This document shows positions 28,359 through 37,732 of a DNA stretch of 64,000 nucleotides, piece after piece. Where the stretch lies: the NCBI GenBank assembly GCA_964505215.1, contig CAZDGU010000006.1, positions 118,023 to 182,022 of the forward strand, read 5' to 3'. Origin of the DNA: Gracilimonas sp964505215 (GTDB taxonomy: Bacteria > Bacteroidota > Rhodothermia > Balneolales > Balneolaceae). The notes below the pieces were generated by a model. The model saw only the letters and a list, made by a program, of their open reading frames with translations. It did not search any database and was not told the DNA's origin. The position numbers were made by a program, and so were the translations under genes. Positions within the stretch are counted from its first letter, which is position 1. Each line of letters starts with the position of its first letter.

Positions 28359-29144
28359 TTAGCCGGTGTGAGATTTTAGGTATTCAATAGAAATGCGGTT
28401 AAAATCGCGGGGGCGTTCTACATTACAAACGTGTCCACAGTCTTTAATAACCTCCAGGCTTGAGTTTTCGTGCTTATTCACAATTTGCTTAACGGGAGGG
28501 AGGAACATGTGGTCCTCACTGCCCATTATGTACAACATAGGCGTGTGTACTTCCTTTTCCTTAAAATATCTAAGCAGCGGATTTACTTCGTTCGTCATCT
28601 TAAACCAGCGTAAAAACTCCTTCTGATATAACTTTTTAGCCTCTCGTATAAACAGATTTCGAGATTTTGCGTGACGTTTTCGGGGCATAATAATCCATGC
28701 GAAAAGTTTATATAGCCACATATAGGGAATTACACGCTTAAAGAGGTGTCCTAAAGATACAAGAATGCGAGAGCGCACATTCAGACGGGTGATAGCGCCG
28801 CATAAAATAGAAGGCTTCACCCGCTCAGGTGCAATTTCAGCCAGCGTTCTGATAATGATGGTTCCTAAAGAAACGCCAATAAAATGTGCTTTTTCAATAT
28901 TTAGGTGATCTAAAACCTCCAGAATGTCTTTGCTGATGAACTCGAAAGAGTAATCTTCCTCATAATATTTTTGCAGCAAATCTTTAGACTTTCCATGCCC
29001 ACGAAGATCTACCATCAACACGTTAAAGTGTTTTTTAAAATCCTTGAGCTGATTGAACCAGATAGACGAACTTCCTCCCGCACCGTGTATAAAAACAACC
29101 CAATCTCGTTCTTCAGAAGATGAATATTCTTTATAATAAAGCAT
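28359..29144 (-). CDS. Alpha/beta-fold hydrolase
   Basis: The 261-residue protein has the oxyanion motif HGAGGSS near residue 20 and the nucleophile elbow GVSLG with Ser92. The acid lies in MGSEDHMFLPP and the catalytic His in DCGHVCNVERP, so the triad is complete. A basic helical cap segment sits around residues 125-175. Esterase, lipase or related hydrolase; substrate unknown. It converges with the secretin gene with only 18 bp between them. Confidence 0.85.
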   Translation of the reverse strand: MLYYKEYSSSEERDWVVFIHGAGGSSSIWFNQLKDFKKHFNVLMVDLRGHGKSKDLLQKYYEEDYSFEFISKDILEVLDHLNIEKAHFIGVSLGTIIIRTLAEIAPERVKPSILCGAITRLNVRSRILVSLGHLFKRVIPYMWLYKLFAWIIMPRKRHAKSRNLFIREAKKLYQKEFLRWFKMTNEVNPLLRYFKEKEVHTPMLYIMGSEDHMFLPPVKQIVNKHENSSLEVIKDCGHVCNVERPRDFNRISIEYLKSHTG

Positions 29145-29315
29145 AGCTAAGATTACTGATAATTATCAACGTTGTAAATAGTATAGTAACGGATTCGGAA
29201 AGGCTGTATTAAATTTGTTTTAACCATTTGAAGTATATACAATATTGGCTGAATTTATTGTAATTATTGGGCATAAATAGAACTGAATTTCAAATAGAAA
29301 TTATTAATTTACAGC

Positions 29316-30122
29316 ATGAAAATTCTGCGGGCTACTACTAAATTACTGCTATTCCTTGCATCCACGCTGTTCATCTATTCGTTAATTATGCTTTGCTTTA
29401 TAGGTGCACCGCTTGGCGTAAAATATCAAAAATACAGAGGTTATTTGCTACGTACCTGGGGAAAGTTATGCTGTAAAATATTGGGAATTGAAGTTGTAGT
29501 TAATAATACTCCACCAAAACCACCTTTTTTATTGGTGTCTAACCATTTGAGTTATGCAGATGTTTTTGTGCTTTTCTCTCAACTCAGATGCTTATTTGTA
29601 GCCAAAAGTGACGTGCAAACCTGGCCGCTTATAGGCTTTATTATTCGAACTTCCGGCATATTATTCATCGATCGTTCCCGAAGGAGTGATGTTAAACGGG
29701 TGAATGAACTGATCTCAAAAAATATAAATCAAAATCAGGGTATTATTTTATTCCCTGAAGGCACTACCAGTCCGGGGTATGAAATTCTTCCGCTGAAAAC
29801 TTCGCTGTTGCAATATCCGGCCTCCGAAGAGTTTCCGGTTACTTATGCAACCGTATCATACCAAACAGGAGAAGACGAGAAGCCTGCTTACAAAACCATA
29901 TGCTGGTGGGATGATACTCCCTTTTTTGAACATTTTCTGAAACTGTTAACGCTGAAAAAAGTAAAGGCATCCATACACTTCGGTTCAAAGAAAATTAGAA
30001 ACAAAAACCGTAAAGAGCTGGCTAAACAACTTAAATCTGAAATGGAAAACGACTTTCAGAAAGTGGTTTCAAAGCAAGAATTCAATTCTAAACACGGCGA
30101 GTTTAAGCCTCTCATATCTTGA
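29316..30122 (+). CDS. 1-acyl-glycerol-3-phosphate acyltransferase-like protein (PlsC family)
   Basis: The 268-residue protein has an N-terminal membrane helix (KLLLFLASTLFIYSLIMLCFIG), the catalytic NHLSYAD motif (His77, Asp82; HX4D) and FPEGTTS near 146-152. These are the two hallmark motifs of lysophosphatidate or other lysophospholipid acyltransferases. It probably acts in membrane phospholipid or ornithine-lipid synthesis. It is followed after 17 bp by a DedA-family gene, forming a membrane-lipid pair. Confidence 0.88.
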   Translation: MKILRATTKLLLFLASTLFIYSLIMLCFIGAPLGVKYQKYRGYLLRTWGKLCCKILGIEVVVNNTPPKPPFLLVSNHLSYADVFVLFSQLRCLFVAKSDVQTWPLIGFIIRTSGILFIDRSRRSDVKRVNELISKNINQNQGIILFPEGTTSPGYEILPLKTSLLQYPASEEFPVTYATVSYQTGEDEKPAYKTICWWDDTPFFEHFLKLLTLKKVKASIHFGSKKIRNKNRKELAKQLKSEMENDFQKVVSKQEFNSKHGEFKPLIS

Positions 30123-30139
30123 TGTTTTAAAGCAATCGT

Positions 30140-30943
30140 TTGAATAATCTATTAAAAATCATATTACTATTGGTAGCATGCGTTACGGCTTGGGAAGCTG
30201 AGAGCGCTTTTGCCCATGTTGAAATAAACAGCCTTTCTGCCACACCTATTTCTTTTACTCTTCAAGATTCTGTTTTCTTTATTCCTCAGCAGCCTGACTC
30301 GCAACTAACCGGCAAAGACAGTCTTGAGAAGCTGGTGCCTTATTTAGACAAGGTTAACGCAGATTCAGAACATGAGCTTATTCTATTATATATGCTGCTT
30401 ATTATGCTTGCAACTCTTTTTAGCGAAGATTTAGCCGCTATAGGGGCAGGTCTGATGGCAGCTCAGGGAATGATTCCATTTTGGCCGGCAGCAACAGCAA
30501 CTGTACTGGGAATTTATGTGGGAGACTATTCGCTATATGCTGCCGGAAGAATTTTAGGTGATCGTATTTTTAAGGTGCCTCCGTTTAAATGGATGGTTAC
30601 CAAAGAGCAGATATACCGAGCCGAAGCATGGTTTGCAAAAAAAGGTCCGGCTATTTTGGTAATCAGCCGTTTTATTCCCGGAAGCCGCCTTCCCGTATAT
30701 TTAAGTGCCGGAATTCTGAAAACAAGCTTTTGGAAATTCTTTTTCTATTTCGGGGTAACCACACTTTTCTGGACTCCGGTTTTCGTTTGGCTTTCGGTTA
30801 TTGCCGGCAATGAACTGCTGCGGTTTTATGAAGCTTATGAGCACCTGGCCCTGTGGATTATAGTGGGAGTCGTGCTCATATTTGGGGTGATAGTTCGCAT
30901 TGTTTTACCTAAAGCCAAATCCAAGCTGGAAATAGAAGATTAG
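30140..30943 (+). CDS. DedA/SNARE-associated family membrane protein (TTG start)
   Basis: The 267-residue protein has a signal-like N-terminus, a periplasmic segment (about 25-80) and then the DedA domain with about five membrane segments. It carries the conserved FSEDLAAIGAGLMAA and ISRFIPGSRLPVYLSAGIL motifs. DedA proteins include flippases for undecaprenyl phosphate and phospholipids. The start is TTG: the nearest upstream ATG runs into a stop and the next in-frame ATG would remove the N-terminal region. It pairs with the PlsC-type gene. Confidence 0.85.
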   Translation: MNNLLKIILLLVACVTAWEAESAFAHVEINSLSATPISFTLQDSVFFIPQQPDSQLTGKDSLEKLVPYLDKVNADSEHELILLYMLLIMLATLFSEDLAAIGAGLMAAQGMIPFWPAATATVLGIYVGDYSLYAAGRILGDRIFKVPPFKWMVTKEQIYRAEAWFAKKGPAILVISRFIPGSRLPVYLSAGILKTSFWKFFFYFGVTTLFWTPVFVWLSVIAGNELLRFYEAYEHLALWIIVGVVLIFGVIVRIVLPKAKSKLEIED

Positions 30944-31789
30944 GTTTTACTTTCAGTACTCTTTTCAGGAAAGATTCATAAAACCCAAAACCCCGTCTGA
31001 CCGCTGGAAATGCTTAGGCTGACAGAATACGCTTTGAAGCGGTCTGCCGGATGTTAATGGCAGGGAGGTTCAGGGAGCAGGGAGCAGTTTGCAGTGATCA
31101 GAATTGGTTGGTGAAGGCGTATTAGGCGTGGAATTGCAACGCTGACCATATCCACGAACACCTTCCGCATTTGTAGCGAACTACAAAAGGCGCCTTCCTC
31201 AAGGAAGGATTTTACCTGCTCGTTTTGGTAGTGTTGGCTTTAGCGAATTATTAAATTATTTCTATACAAATATAAGTCTCTCCTTGCAAAGGAGTCCCGA
31301 CTTTCGGGAAGAGAGGTCGGGGTTTCGGCTTGAAATTCAGAATTACCTGAAAAGATACTTTTGTACTTTTAATAACTATTTGCCCTGTTCAATCGTCTGA
31401 CGATCTGGAATCGTCGGACGAAATTTGGACTTTTCATGGCAATCCTGAACATCTTAAAATCCTGCTAATCCCGGTTCAAAACGAGATTACTGCTAAAGTC
31501 TTCGTTGCTTAACACCCCGAATCGCTTCAAACACCGGACAAGCAGAGGCTTACGCCAGTTACTTTTGGTCACTTTTGGCTGTGATGGTTTTAGCAAACTT
31601 ACTTATTCATTAACACCCAGATATAAGTCTCTCCTTGAGGAGAGTGCAATTTATTCAACACCTCGTTGAATAAATTGCGAGAGGTGTTGGCGATGAGTGC
31701 TTGAAATCTTAGTGTCATTCACTTGGCTTAAACTCGCTCCTAAAAGAACATACCGTACCTACGGAGCGCCCCCCGGTTAACTGTTTGTA
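30944..31789. repeat. Intergenic repeat region A: nested hairpins, copy of region B
   Basis: 846 bp without a credible gene. About 30985-31210 and 31565-31770 match region B (36.91-37.35 kb) in the same orientation. Here the two halves are separated by about 350 bp; in region B they are contiguous. Visible hairpins: CCGTCTGACCGC arm at 30993-31004 with its partner near 31038-31050; TTTGTAG/CTACAAA (31170-31176 with 31181-31187) inside a CCTTCC...GGAAGG frame; CCCGA/TCGGG (31296-31308) inside a CTCTCC...GAGAGG frame; TCGTCTGACGAT/ATCGTCGGACGA (31393-31421); and a perfect 14-bp stem at 31646-31659 with 31665-31678. Short open frames here are incidental. Confidence 0.8.
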
Positions 31790-33079
31790 TCATTCACCCA
31801 ATAAAAAATCTTTAAGTGATTCAAAAGTATTTGGAAGCGGAATTGATTTCTTCTCTTTATCCTGAAACTCCAGAACGGGTTCTAATTTCATTCCAACTTC
31901 GGGCTCTACGGTTTCTTTGAATTTGTAGGGATGAGCCGTTTCTAAAAATATGCCGGTGGCGTTATTGTCATTCAGATATTCCTTCAGTCCCAAATATCCA
32001 ATAGCGCCGTGCGGGTCTAAAATATAGTTGGTTTCGGTATAAGCAGCTTTTATAGCATTTCGGGTTTCTTCGTCTGTGTAGGTAAAGCCGCTGATTGCCT
32101 CGGACATTTTTTCGTGATCGTGCGCAAACAAATCAAGCATGCGGGCAAAGTTGCTTGGATCGCCCACGTCCATAGCGTTAGAAAGCGTTTGAACGCTGGG
32201 ACGAGCCTTATATTCAGCCGTTTCCAGATATTCGGGAATGGTACTGTTAGCGTTTGAACATGCCAAAAAATGCGAAACAGGAAGTCCCATTTTTTGAGCA
32301 ATCAAACCGGCAGAGAGATTTCCATAATTACCGCTGGGCACGGAAACTACCAGCTCTTGCTGATGATCTTCTGGAAGCTGAGCGAGTGCATGAAAGTAGT
32401 AAATGCTTTGAGGAAGCAGCCGCGCAATATTAATAGAATTAGCGGATGTAAGTGCTTTTTGTGAGCTGAGCTCATCATCCAAAAAAGCCTGCTTTACCAT
32501 GCGTTGGCAATCATCAAAAGTGCCGTCTATTTCGAGCGCTGTGATGTTTTTTCCGAGCGTGGTCATTTGCTGTTCCTGAAATCGGCTTATTTTTCCGGAA
32601 GGGTAGAGGATGACTACATCAATATTCGGGACGTCAAAAAAGCCCTGAGCAACGGCGCTTCCGGTATCGCCGGAGGTGGCAACTAACACGGTCATGTTTT
32701 GGGAAGATTGTCGGCCGAAATAGCTTAACGTTCGCGCCAAAAATCGAGCGCCCACATCTTTAAAAGCAAAAGTGGGACCATGAAATAATTCCAGCGCGTA
32801 TATCTCTTCCGAAACCTGCACCAGTGGAATTTCAAAACTCAGGGTTTCTTCTAAAATAGAGTGCAAATCTTTGGGAGGGATTTCTGCTCCCACAAAATAC
32901 TGAAGAATTTCGAAGCCGATTTCCGGCAGAGATAATTCCGGCAGTCGCTCAAAAAAGGAGGACGGAAGTGAGGGAATATCTTCAGGCATAAATAAGCCGT
33001 TATCGGACGGGAGTCCTTGAAAAACGGCTTCCTGAAAGCTTGCTAACGAAGCTTTTCCTTTTGTGCTGTAATATTTCAT
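31790..33079 (-). CDS. thrC: Threonine synthase
   Basis: This PLP enzyme converts O-phosphohomoserine to threonine. The 429-residue length and the LFHGPTFAFKDVGARF motif (PLP lysine Lys107) match the family, as do MTVLVATSGDTGSAVA and VSVPSGNYGNLSAG. It is the last gene of thrA-thrB-thrC. Its ATG overlaps the thrB stop by 4 bp (ATGA), showing tight coupling. The operon is controlled by the leader described at 36.5 kb. Confidence 0.96.
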   Translation of the reverse strand: MKYYSTKGKASLASFQEAVFQGLPSDNGLFMPEDIPSLPSSFFERLPELSLPEIGFEILQYFVGAEIPPKDLHSILEETLSFEIPLVQVSEEIYALELFHGPTFAFKDVGARFLARTLSYFGRQSSQNMTVLVATSGDTGSAVAQGFFDVPNIDVVILYPSGKISRFQEQQMTTLGKNITALEIDGTFDDCQRMVKQAFLDDELSSQKALTSANSINIARLLPQSIYYFHALAQLPEDHQQELVVSVPSGNYGNLSAGLIAQKMGLPVSHFLACSNANSTIPEYLETAEYKARPSVQTLSNAMDVGDPSNFARMLDLFAHDHEKMSEAISGFTYTDEETRNAIKAAYTETNYILDPHGAIGYLGLKEYLNDNNATGIFLETAHPYKFKETVEPEVGMKLEPVLEFQDKEKKSIPLPNTFESLKDFLLGE

Positions 33080-34005
33080 GCTAAAACCTCAGCACCTTTT
33101 GGGTTGATGGCAGATACATAAACTTCATTTTGGAGTCCTTTCTCGTTATATAATTTTTTAAACGTATCAGCTACTTTTTCAGCGGCTTTTCGGCCTTCAC
33201 ACAGCGCAAAAATAGATGGCCCGGAGCCGGAAATGCTGCAGCCCAGAGCACCGTTTTCCAGCGCCTGCTGTTTGGCTTCTTTAAAATATGGAATGAGAAT
33301 ACCGCGAATAGGTTCAGCCACAATATCATGGAGCGATCTTCCAATCAGCCCAAAATCTGACTTTGCCAAACCGCTGACCAATCCGCCAACATTTCCCCAT
33401 TGGGTAATGGCATCCTGAAGATCCAGCTGAGTGCGAAGCATCTTTTTGGCATCCGAAGTTTTAACTTCAATTTGGGGATGAACCACGGCTGCAAAAAGTT
33501 CTTCCGGATAATCCAGCATAATCACATCCAACGGCTCGTAACTGCGAACGAGCGTAAATCCGCCGAGCAGTGAAGGAGCCACATTATCGGCATGAGGAAG
33601 TCCGGAAGCCAGCCGTTCGCCTTCCATAGCAAATGGAATCAGCTCTTTTTTGGTGAATGGATTTCCAAGGATTTCATTCACCCCAAAAGCAGCAGCGGCC
33701 GAACTTGACGCACTGGAACCCAGTCCACTGCCGGGCTTTACCTTTTTGGTAAGCTCGAACTCAAGGCCAAAATCCGGCTGTTCTGTAGCATTTATCAAAG
33801 CTTGTGCTGCTACCGTAAGTACATTTTTTTTGGGATCTAAGGGGAGATCATCTGCCCCGTGAATGGCAGCAATATGAAGTCCGGGTTTTTCTGTTTTGGT
33901 GATGATGAGTTCGTCCCCAACATTATTGAGGGCAAAACCCATTATGTCGAAGCCGCAGGCTACATTAGCAACGGTGGCGGGCGCAAATACGCGAATTGAT
34001 TTCAT
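33076..34005 (-). CDS. thrB: Homoserine kinase
   Basis: This GHMP-family kinase phosphorylates L-homoserine. It has 309 residues, with the ATP-binding KPGSGLGSSASSSAAA motif near residues 90-105 and the C-terminal GCSISGSGPSIFALCEG motif. The start lies 2 bp after the thrA stop and the stop overlaps thrC, so it is translationally coupled on both sides. Confidence 0.96.
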   Translation of the reverse strand: MKSIRVFAPATVANVACGFDIMGFALNNVGDELIITKTEKPGLHIAAIHGADDLPLDPKKNVLTVAAQALINATEQPDFGLEFELTKKVKPGSGLGSSASSSAAAAFGVNEILGNPFTKKELIPFAMEGERLASGLPHADNVAPSLLGGFTLVRSYEPLDVIMLDYPEELFAAVVHPQIEVKTSDAKKMLRTQLDLQDAITQWGNVGGLVSGLAKSDFGLIGRSLHDIVAEPIRGILIPYFKEAKQQALENGALGCSISGSGPSIFALCEGRKAAEKVADTFKKLYNEKGLQNEVYVSAINPKGAEVLA

Positions 34006-34007
34006 AA

Positions 34008-36458
34008 TTAAGCAGATGCAATTTTCATGATGTCGGCGAATATTCCGGATGCGGTAACAGCGGCACCGGCACCCGCTCCTTTTACCACAAGCGGCTGTTC
34101 GCTGTATCGGTTAGTGTAAAATAAAACGATGTTATCTTTTCCTCCCAAGTTATAGAACGGATGATCGGAAGCAAACTGCTGAAGCCCGGTTTCCGATTTA
34201 TTTGGGTTGAAAGTGGCTACATATTTCAATCGGTTTTGTTGGGATTGAGCATCTTTGAATAGCTCTTGGAAATGCTCTTCGTGTTCGTCCAAAGCATTAT
34301 AAAAATCATCCAAACTGTCGGTTTCCATGCATTCTTTGGGGATGAAGCTGTTGTTGATGATATCGTCCAGTTCCATTTCAAACCCACTGACGCGCGCTAA
34401 AATCAGAATCTTTCGCATCACATCAACTCCACTTAAATCAACGCGCGGATCGGGTTCTGTGAATCCGGCTTCTTTGGCTGCTTTAACAACCTCGCTGAAC
34501 TTTTGAGTGCCGTCATAATTATTGAAAATAAAGTTCAAAGTTCCCGAAAGTACGGCCTGAATTTCATGCACCTCATCCCCGCTTTTTATCAAATCGCTAA
34601 GGGTTGAAATGACCGGAAGTCCGGCTCCCACATTGGTTTCATACAAAAACTTAGCCTGGTAATTTATAGCCGAGTCAGTAAGTTGTTTAAATTTTTGATA
34701 GGAAGAAGAACAGGCAATTTTGTTAGGCGTTACTACCGAAATGCTTTTTTCAAGCACTTGCTGATAAAGCTCAGGAATATCCTCAGAAGCCGTAGAATCT
34801 ATGAATACGCTGTTGCGCAGATTTAACGACTTCATTTTATCAACAAAATCAGAAGGTTGCATTTCCACGCCTTTTTCATCCAGCAGGTTTTCCCAGCTAT
34901 CGAGAGGGATTCCTTTCTCATCAAAGTACATAGCTTTAGAATTGGCTAAACCGGTAATGCGTATGTTCAGATTATGCTTTTTAGCAAGGTATTCTTGTTG
35001 AGATTGGATTTGATCAATAAAAACCTTCCCAACATTTCCTACGCCTATCATAAAAAGATTCACCTTTTTAAGCTCCGATAAAAAGAAGCTTTCATGAATA
35101 CTGTTCAAAGATTTACGAAGGTCGTTGCGGGCAATAACCACCGAAATGTTCAGCTCGGTAGAACCCTGAGCAATGGCTCTCACATTCACCCCGTTATGGC
35201 TAAGTGTTTCAAATAGCTTAGCGCTAACGCCCACCTGCTGTTTCATTTTTGAACCTACTAAAGCTACAATAGAGAGGTCAGTTTCTACATCGGGAGCATT
35301 TATTTTTCGGTTTTCAATTTCATACGAAAACTCATTAGAAATAGCTGCCCGTGCTTTTTCAACATCGTTGAGATCAATACCCACGGTGATGGAATGCTCT
35401 GAGGAGGCTTGCGTAATTAGAATCACATTTACTTCTGCGCGACTCAGTGATCCGAATAATCGGTATGAGATATTTGGGACGGCAATCATTCCGCTTCCGG
35501 TAACGGTGCAAAGAGCGATGTGCGAGATGCTGGAGGTTCCTTTTACCACATTGCCGTTTTCTTCTCCTTTACGGGAAATCAGGGTGCCTTCATCCTCAGG
35601 AGCAAAAGTATTTTTGACGTGAATAGGAATATCAGCATTCAGTGCGGGTTGAATTGAAGGCGGGTAAATCACCTTGGCGCCAAAGTGAGAAAGCTCCATA
35701 GCTTCTTCATACGAAAGGTGGCGAATAGGTCGGGCATTGGTAACTAAGCGCGGATCTGAAGTCATCATTCCGCTTACATCCGTCCAAATTTGCAGCGTAT
35801 CTGCCGAGAGTGCTGAGGCAATGAGAGCGGCGGTATAATCGGAGCCGCCCCGGCCTAAAGTGGTGGTGGTATTATCATCTAAGCAGGAAGCCACAAAACC
35901 CGGACACACCGAAATAGCAGCGGGATTTTTAAAAGCATTCTGCAGGTTTTTATTGGTAATCGGCACATTCACCGATGCTTTGCCAAACCGGTTGTCTGTT
36001 TTAATGATGGTTTTGGTATCAACCAAAGAAGTGTCTAAACCGGTGCTTTTTAAATAGTGAGTGATAATGCGGGAGGAAAGGGCTTCTCCGTAGCTTAAAA
36101 TTTGATCAAGCGAGCGGCTGGAAAGTTCACGAATGAGGAAAACTCCCCGGCAAATATCGTCCAAATCGTTAAGTAACAGTTTGGTTTCGGTGAGTGAAGC
36201 GCCCCTGTCCTGAACGGGAAGAAGTGCCGAACAAAGAGCAAGATGGCGTTCTTCCAGCTTGGATAAAATTTCTTTGTACTCCGGATTTCCGGCAGCGGCT
36301 AAGTCGGCACATTCCTGCAATAAATTGGTAGCGCCGCCCAGCGCCGATACTACAACAACCAGCTGCTGCTCTTTAGACTGCTCCTTAAGAATGCTCTGTA
36401 CTTTTTTAATGCTTTGGGCTGTGGCTACAGAAGTTCCACCGAATTTTAATACTAACAT
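34008..36458 (-). CDS. thrA: Bifunctional aspartokinase/homoserine dehydrogenase
   Basis: The 816-residue fusion has an N-terminal aspartate kinase (KFGGTSVATAQSI; GRGGSDYTAALIA) with a tandem ACT region (about 310-460). The homoserine dehydrogenase follows (NAD(P)-binding MIGVGNVGKVFIDQ near 470; VSGTLNFIFNNYDG; AGFTEPDPRVDLSGVDV). It catalyses the first and third steps of threonine synthesis; the ACT region usually binds threonine for feedback inhibition. It starts the operon, about 70 bp downstream of an attenuator with a Thr/Ile leader peptide. Confidence 0.96.
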   Translation of the reverse strand: MLVLKFGGTSVATAQSIKKVQSILKEQSKEQQLVVVVSALGGATNLLQECADLAAAGNPEYKEILSKLEERHLALCSALLPVQDRGASLTETKLLLNDLDDICRGVFLIRELSSRSLDQILSYGEALSSRIITHYLKSTGLDTSLVDTKTIIKTDNRFGKASVNVPITNKNLQNAFKNPAAISVCPGFVASCLDDNTTTTLGRGGSDYTAALIASALSADTLQIWTDVSGMMTSDPRLVTNARPIRHLSYEEAMELSHFGAKVIYPPSIQPALNADIPIHVKNTFAPEDEGTLISRKGEENGNVVKGTSSISHIALCTVTGSGMIAVPNISYRLFGSLSRAEVNVILITQASSEHSITVGIDLNDVEKARAAISNEFSYEIENRKINAPDVETDLSIVALVGSKMKQQVGVSAKLFETLSHNGVNVRAIAQGSTELNISVVIARNDLRKSLNSIHESFFLSELKKVNLFMIGVGNVGKVFIDQIQSQQEYLAKKHNLNIRITGLANSKAMYFDEKGIPLDSWENLLDEKGVEMQPSDFVDKMKSLNLRNSVFIDSTASEDIPELYQQVLEKSISVVTPNKIACSSSYQKFKQLTDSAINYQAKFLYETNVGAGLPVISTLSDLIKSGDEVHEIQAVLSGTLNFIFNNYDGTQKFSEVVKAAKEAGFTEPDPRVDLSGVDVMRKILILARVSGFEMELDDIINNSFIPKECMETDSLDDFYNALDEHEEHFQELFKDAQSQQNRLKYVATFNPNKSETGLQQFASDHPFYNLGGKDNIVLFYTNRYSEQPLVVKGAGAGAAVTASGIFADIMKIASA

Positions 36459-36529
36459 GATAAATTATAGGTAGTTAATGACTTGTTTTACAACACTGAA
36501 ATGGCAAATTGCCGGTGGGCGATATGTGC

Positions 36530-36590
36530 AAAAGAACCCCCTAAGGGGTTGTAATAATAATAGTAGTAATGGTTGTAAATATACCCATAG
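36530..36590 (-). promoter_or_regulatory. Threonine-operon transcription attenuator
   Basis: On the minus strand, a terminator-like hairpin AACCCC-TTAG-GGGGTT (36535-36550) followed by CTTTT overlaps the last codons of a Thr/Ile-rich leader peptide and precedes thrA by about 70 bp. A ribosome stalled on the last two Thr codons would cover the 5' arm of the stem and let transcription continue. A ribosome that finishes and leaves would let the terminator form. The leader, stem and position are seen in the sequence; the mechanism is inferred from known amino-acid operon attenuation. Confidence 0.75.
36541..36588 (-). CDS. thrL: thr operon leader peptide (15 residues)
   Basis: This reads MGIFTTITTIIITTP and then stops. 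Six of the 15 residues are Thr and five are Ile, as in the E. coli ThrL logic: threonine is the product and the precursor of isoleucine. The Thr codons are ACA, ACC, ACT, ACT, ACA and ACC. The ORF ends inside the terminator stem. It is too short for ordinary gene calling and has no function beyond being translated. Confidence 0.8.
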   Translation of the reverse strand: MGIFTTITTIIITTP

Positions 36591-37732
36591 CCGTGCTCAA
36601 ACCTTCGGAAAGAGCTTGGAAAGCGATGCTATGTACGGCAGAATTTTTCATGCCTTAAGTCTATTTCATTTCATCCTGAAAGTAAATAGAAAATTATAAA
36701 TTCGTATAACTCATTATAAAACAGATGGAAAAGAAAAATGGTAGCGCTTTTATTTGAATCATTAAAAAGCAATTTTTCAAAATATAATGTTCTCATGAGA
36801 ATAGGAGTGAAGGCTTGATACAGTTTGTAAGTCCTTGCAAAATTAATATTTCTTATTTTAGAATTCGTCATCCCGCACGCAGTGAATACGGAGATGCGGG
36901 ATCTCCTTTTAAAGCCTAAAATCCCGTCTGACCGCTGGATATGATTAGGCTGAATGAATACTTTTTGGTGCGGTCTGACGGATGTAAATGGCAGCGAGGT
37001 TCAGTGAACAGGGAGCAGTTTGCAGTGATCAGAACTGGGTGGTAAGGTGGTATTGGGTGTGGAATTGCTATACGGCCGTATCCACTAACACCTTCCGCAT
37101 GAGCAGCGAGCTGCATATGGCACCTTCCTCAAGGAAGGACTTTTTTCTTGGTTGTTTTTGGCTGTGATGGCTTTAGTAAACTTACTTGTTTTTATCATCC
37201 AAATGTAAGTCTCTCCTTGAGGAGAGTGCAATTTATTCAACACCTCGTTGAATAAATTGCGAGAGGTGTTGGCGGAGGATGTTTGAGATGTTTTTGTAGT
37301 ACGCATGGCTTAAACTCTCCCCAAAAGAACATACCGCACCTACGGCGCGGGGTCTGAGTAGCTTTTTTGTTTGCAAACATACTGCTCTGATGGAGCAGTG
37401 CCCGTCCCATCGGGACGGTATGTTTGTATATGAGTGCAGGCTCCGCAAACCTGCCCCAGCGGGGCAGTACCGGATTTGTTATAAAAGATGAAAAGTGTAA
37501 TTAAGGTGATCTGTTGTACTTTTTTTTACTCGCTCCCAACGACCCCGTTGGGAGTGCCATACAGAACCACCCGGTTCAAAAATGAACATATTGCTAAGGC
37601 GGACTTTGGTGAAGTCAGCGCTCACATTCCCCGAGATTGTTTCGGCTATTGGCATGGTGGGCGTGGTTACGCTTGTTTCCGCCTCGCAAAAGCTTTGCTT
37701 TTAACTCATTCCCAATAACTAACAACCACTCC
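36589..37732. repeat. Intergenic repeat region B upstream of the thr operon
   Basis: No credible gene. The first 300 bp are AT-rich and should contain the thr promoter. About 36915-37350 is a contiguous copy of region A. It has a CCGTCTGACCGC/GCGGTCTGACGG pair (36924-36981), a CCTTCC...GGAAGG frame with a different inner stem GCAGC/GCTGC (37103-37114), and the same perfect 14-bp stem (37228-37241 with 37247-37260). Beyond this lie four GC-rich hairpins: 37382-37398, 37402-37418, 37451-37467 and 37533-37554. The open frame at 37488-37718 is judged incidental. Confidence 0.75.

Noticed and set aside
36916..37448. Three minus-strand open frames of 66-73 codons
   Set aside because: They read through repeat region B and match no protein pattern; their counterparts in region A are not open.
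37488..37718. 76-codon open frame near the GC-rich hairpins
   Set aside because: It crosses the 37533-37554 hairpin, has odd composition and no recognisable family.
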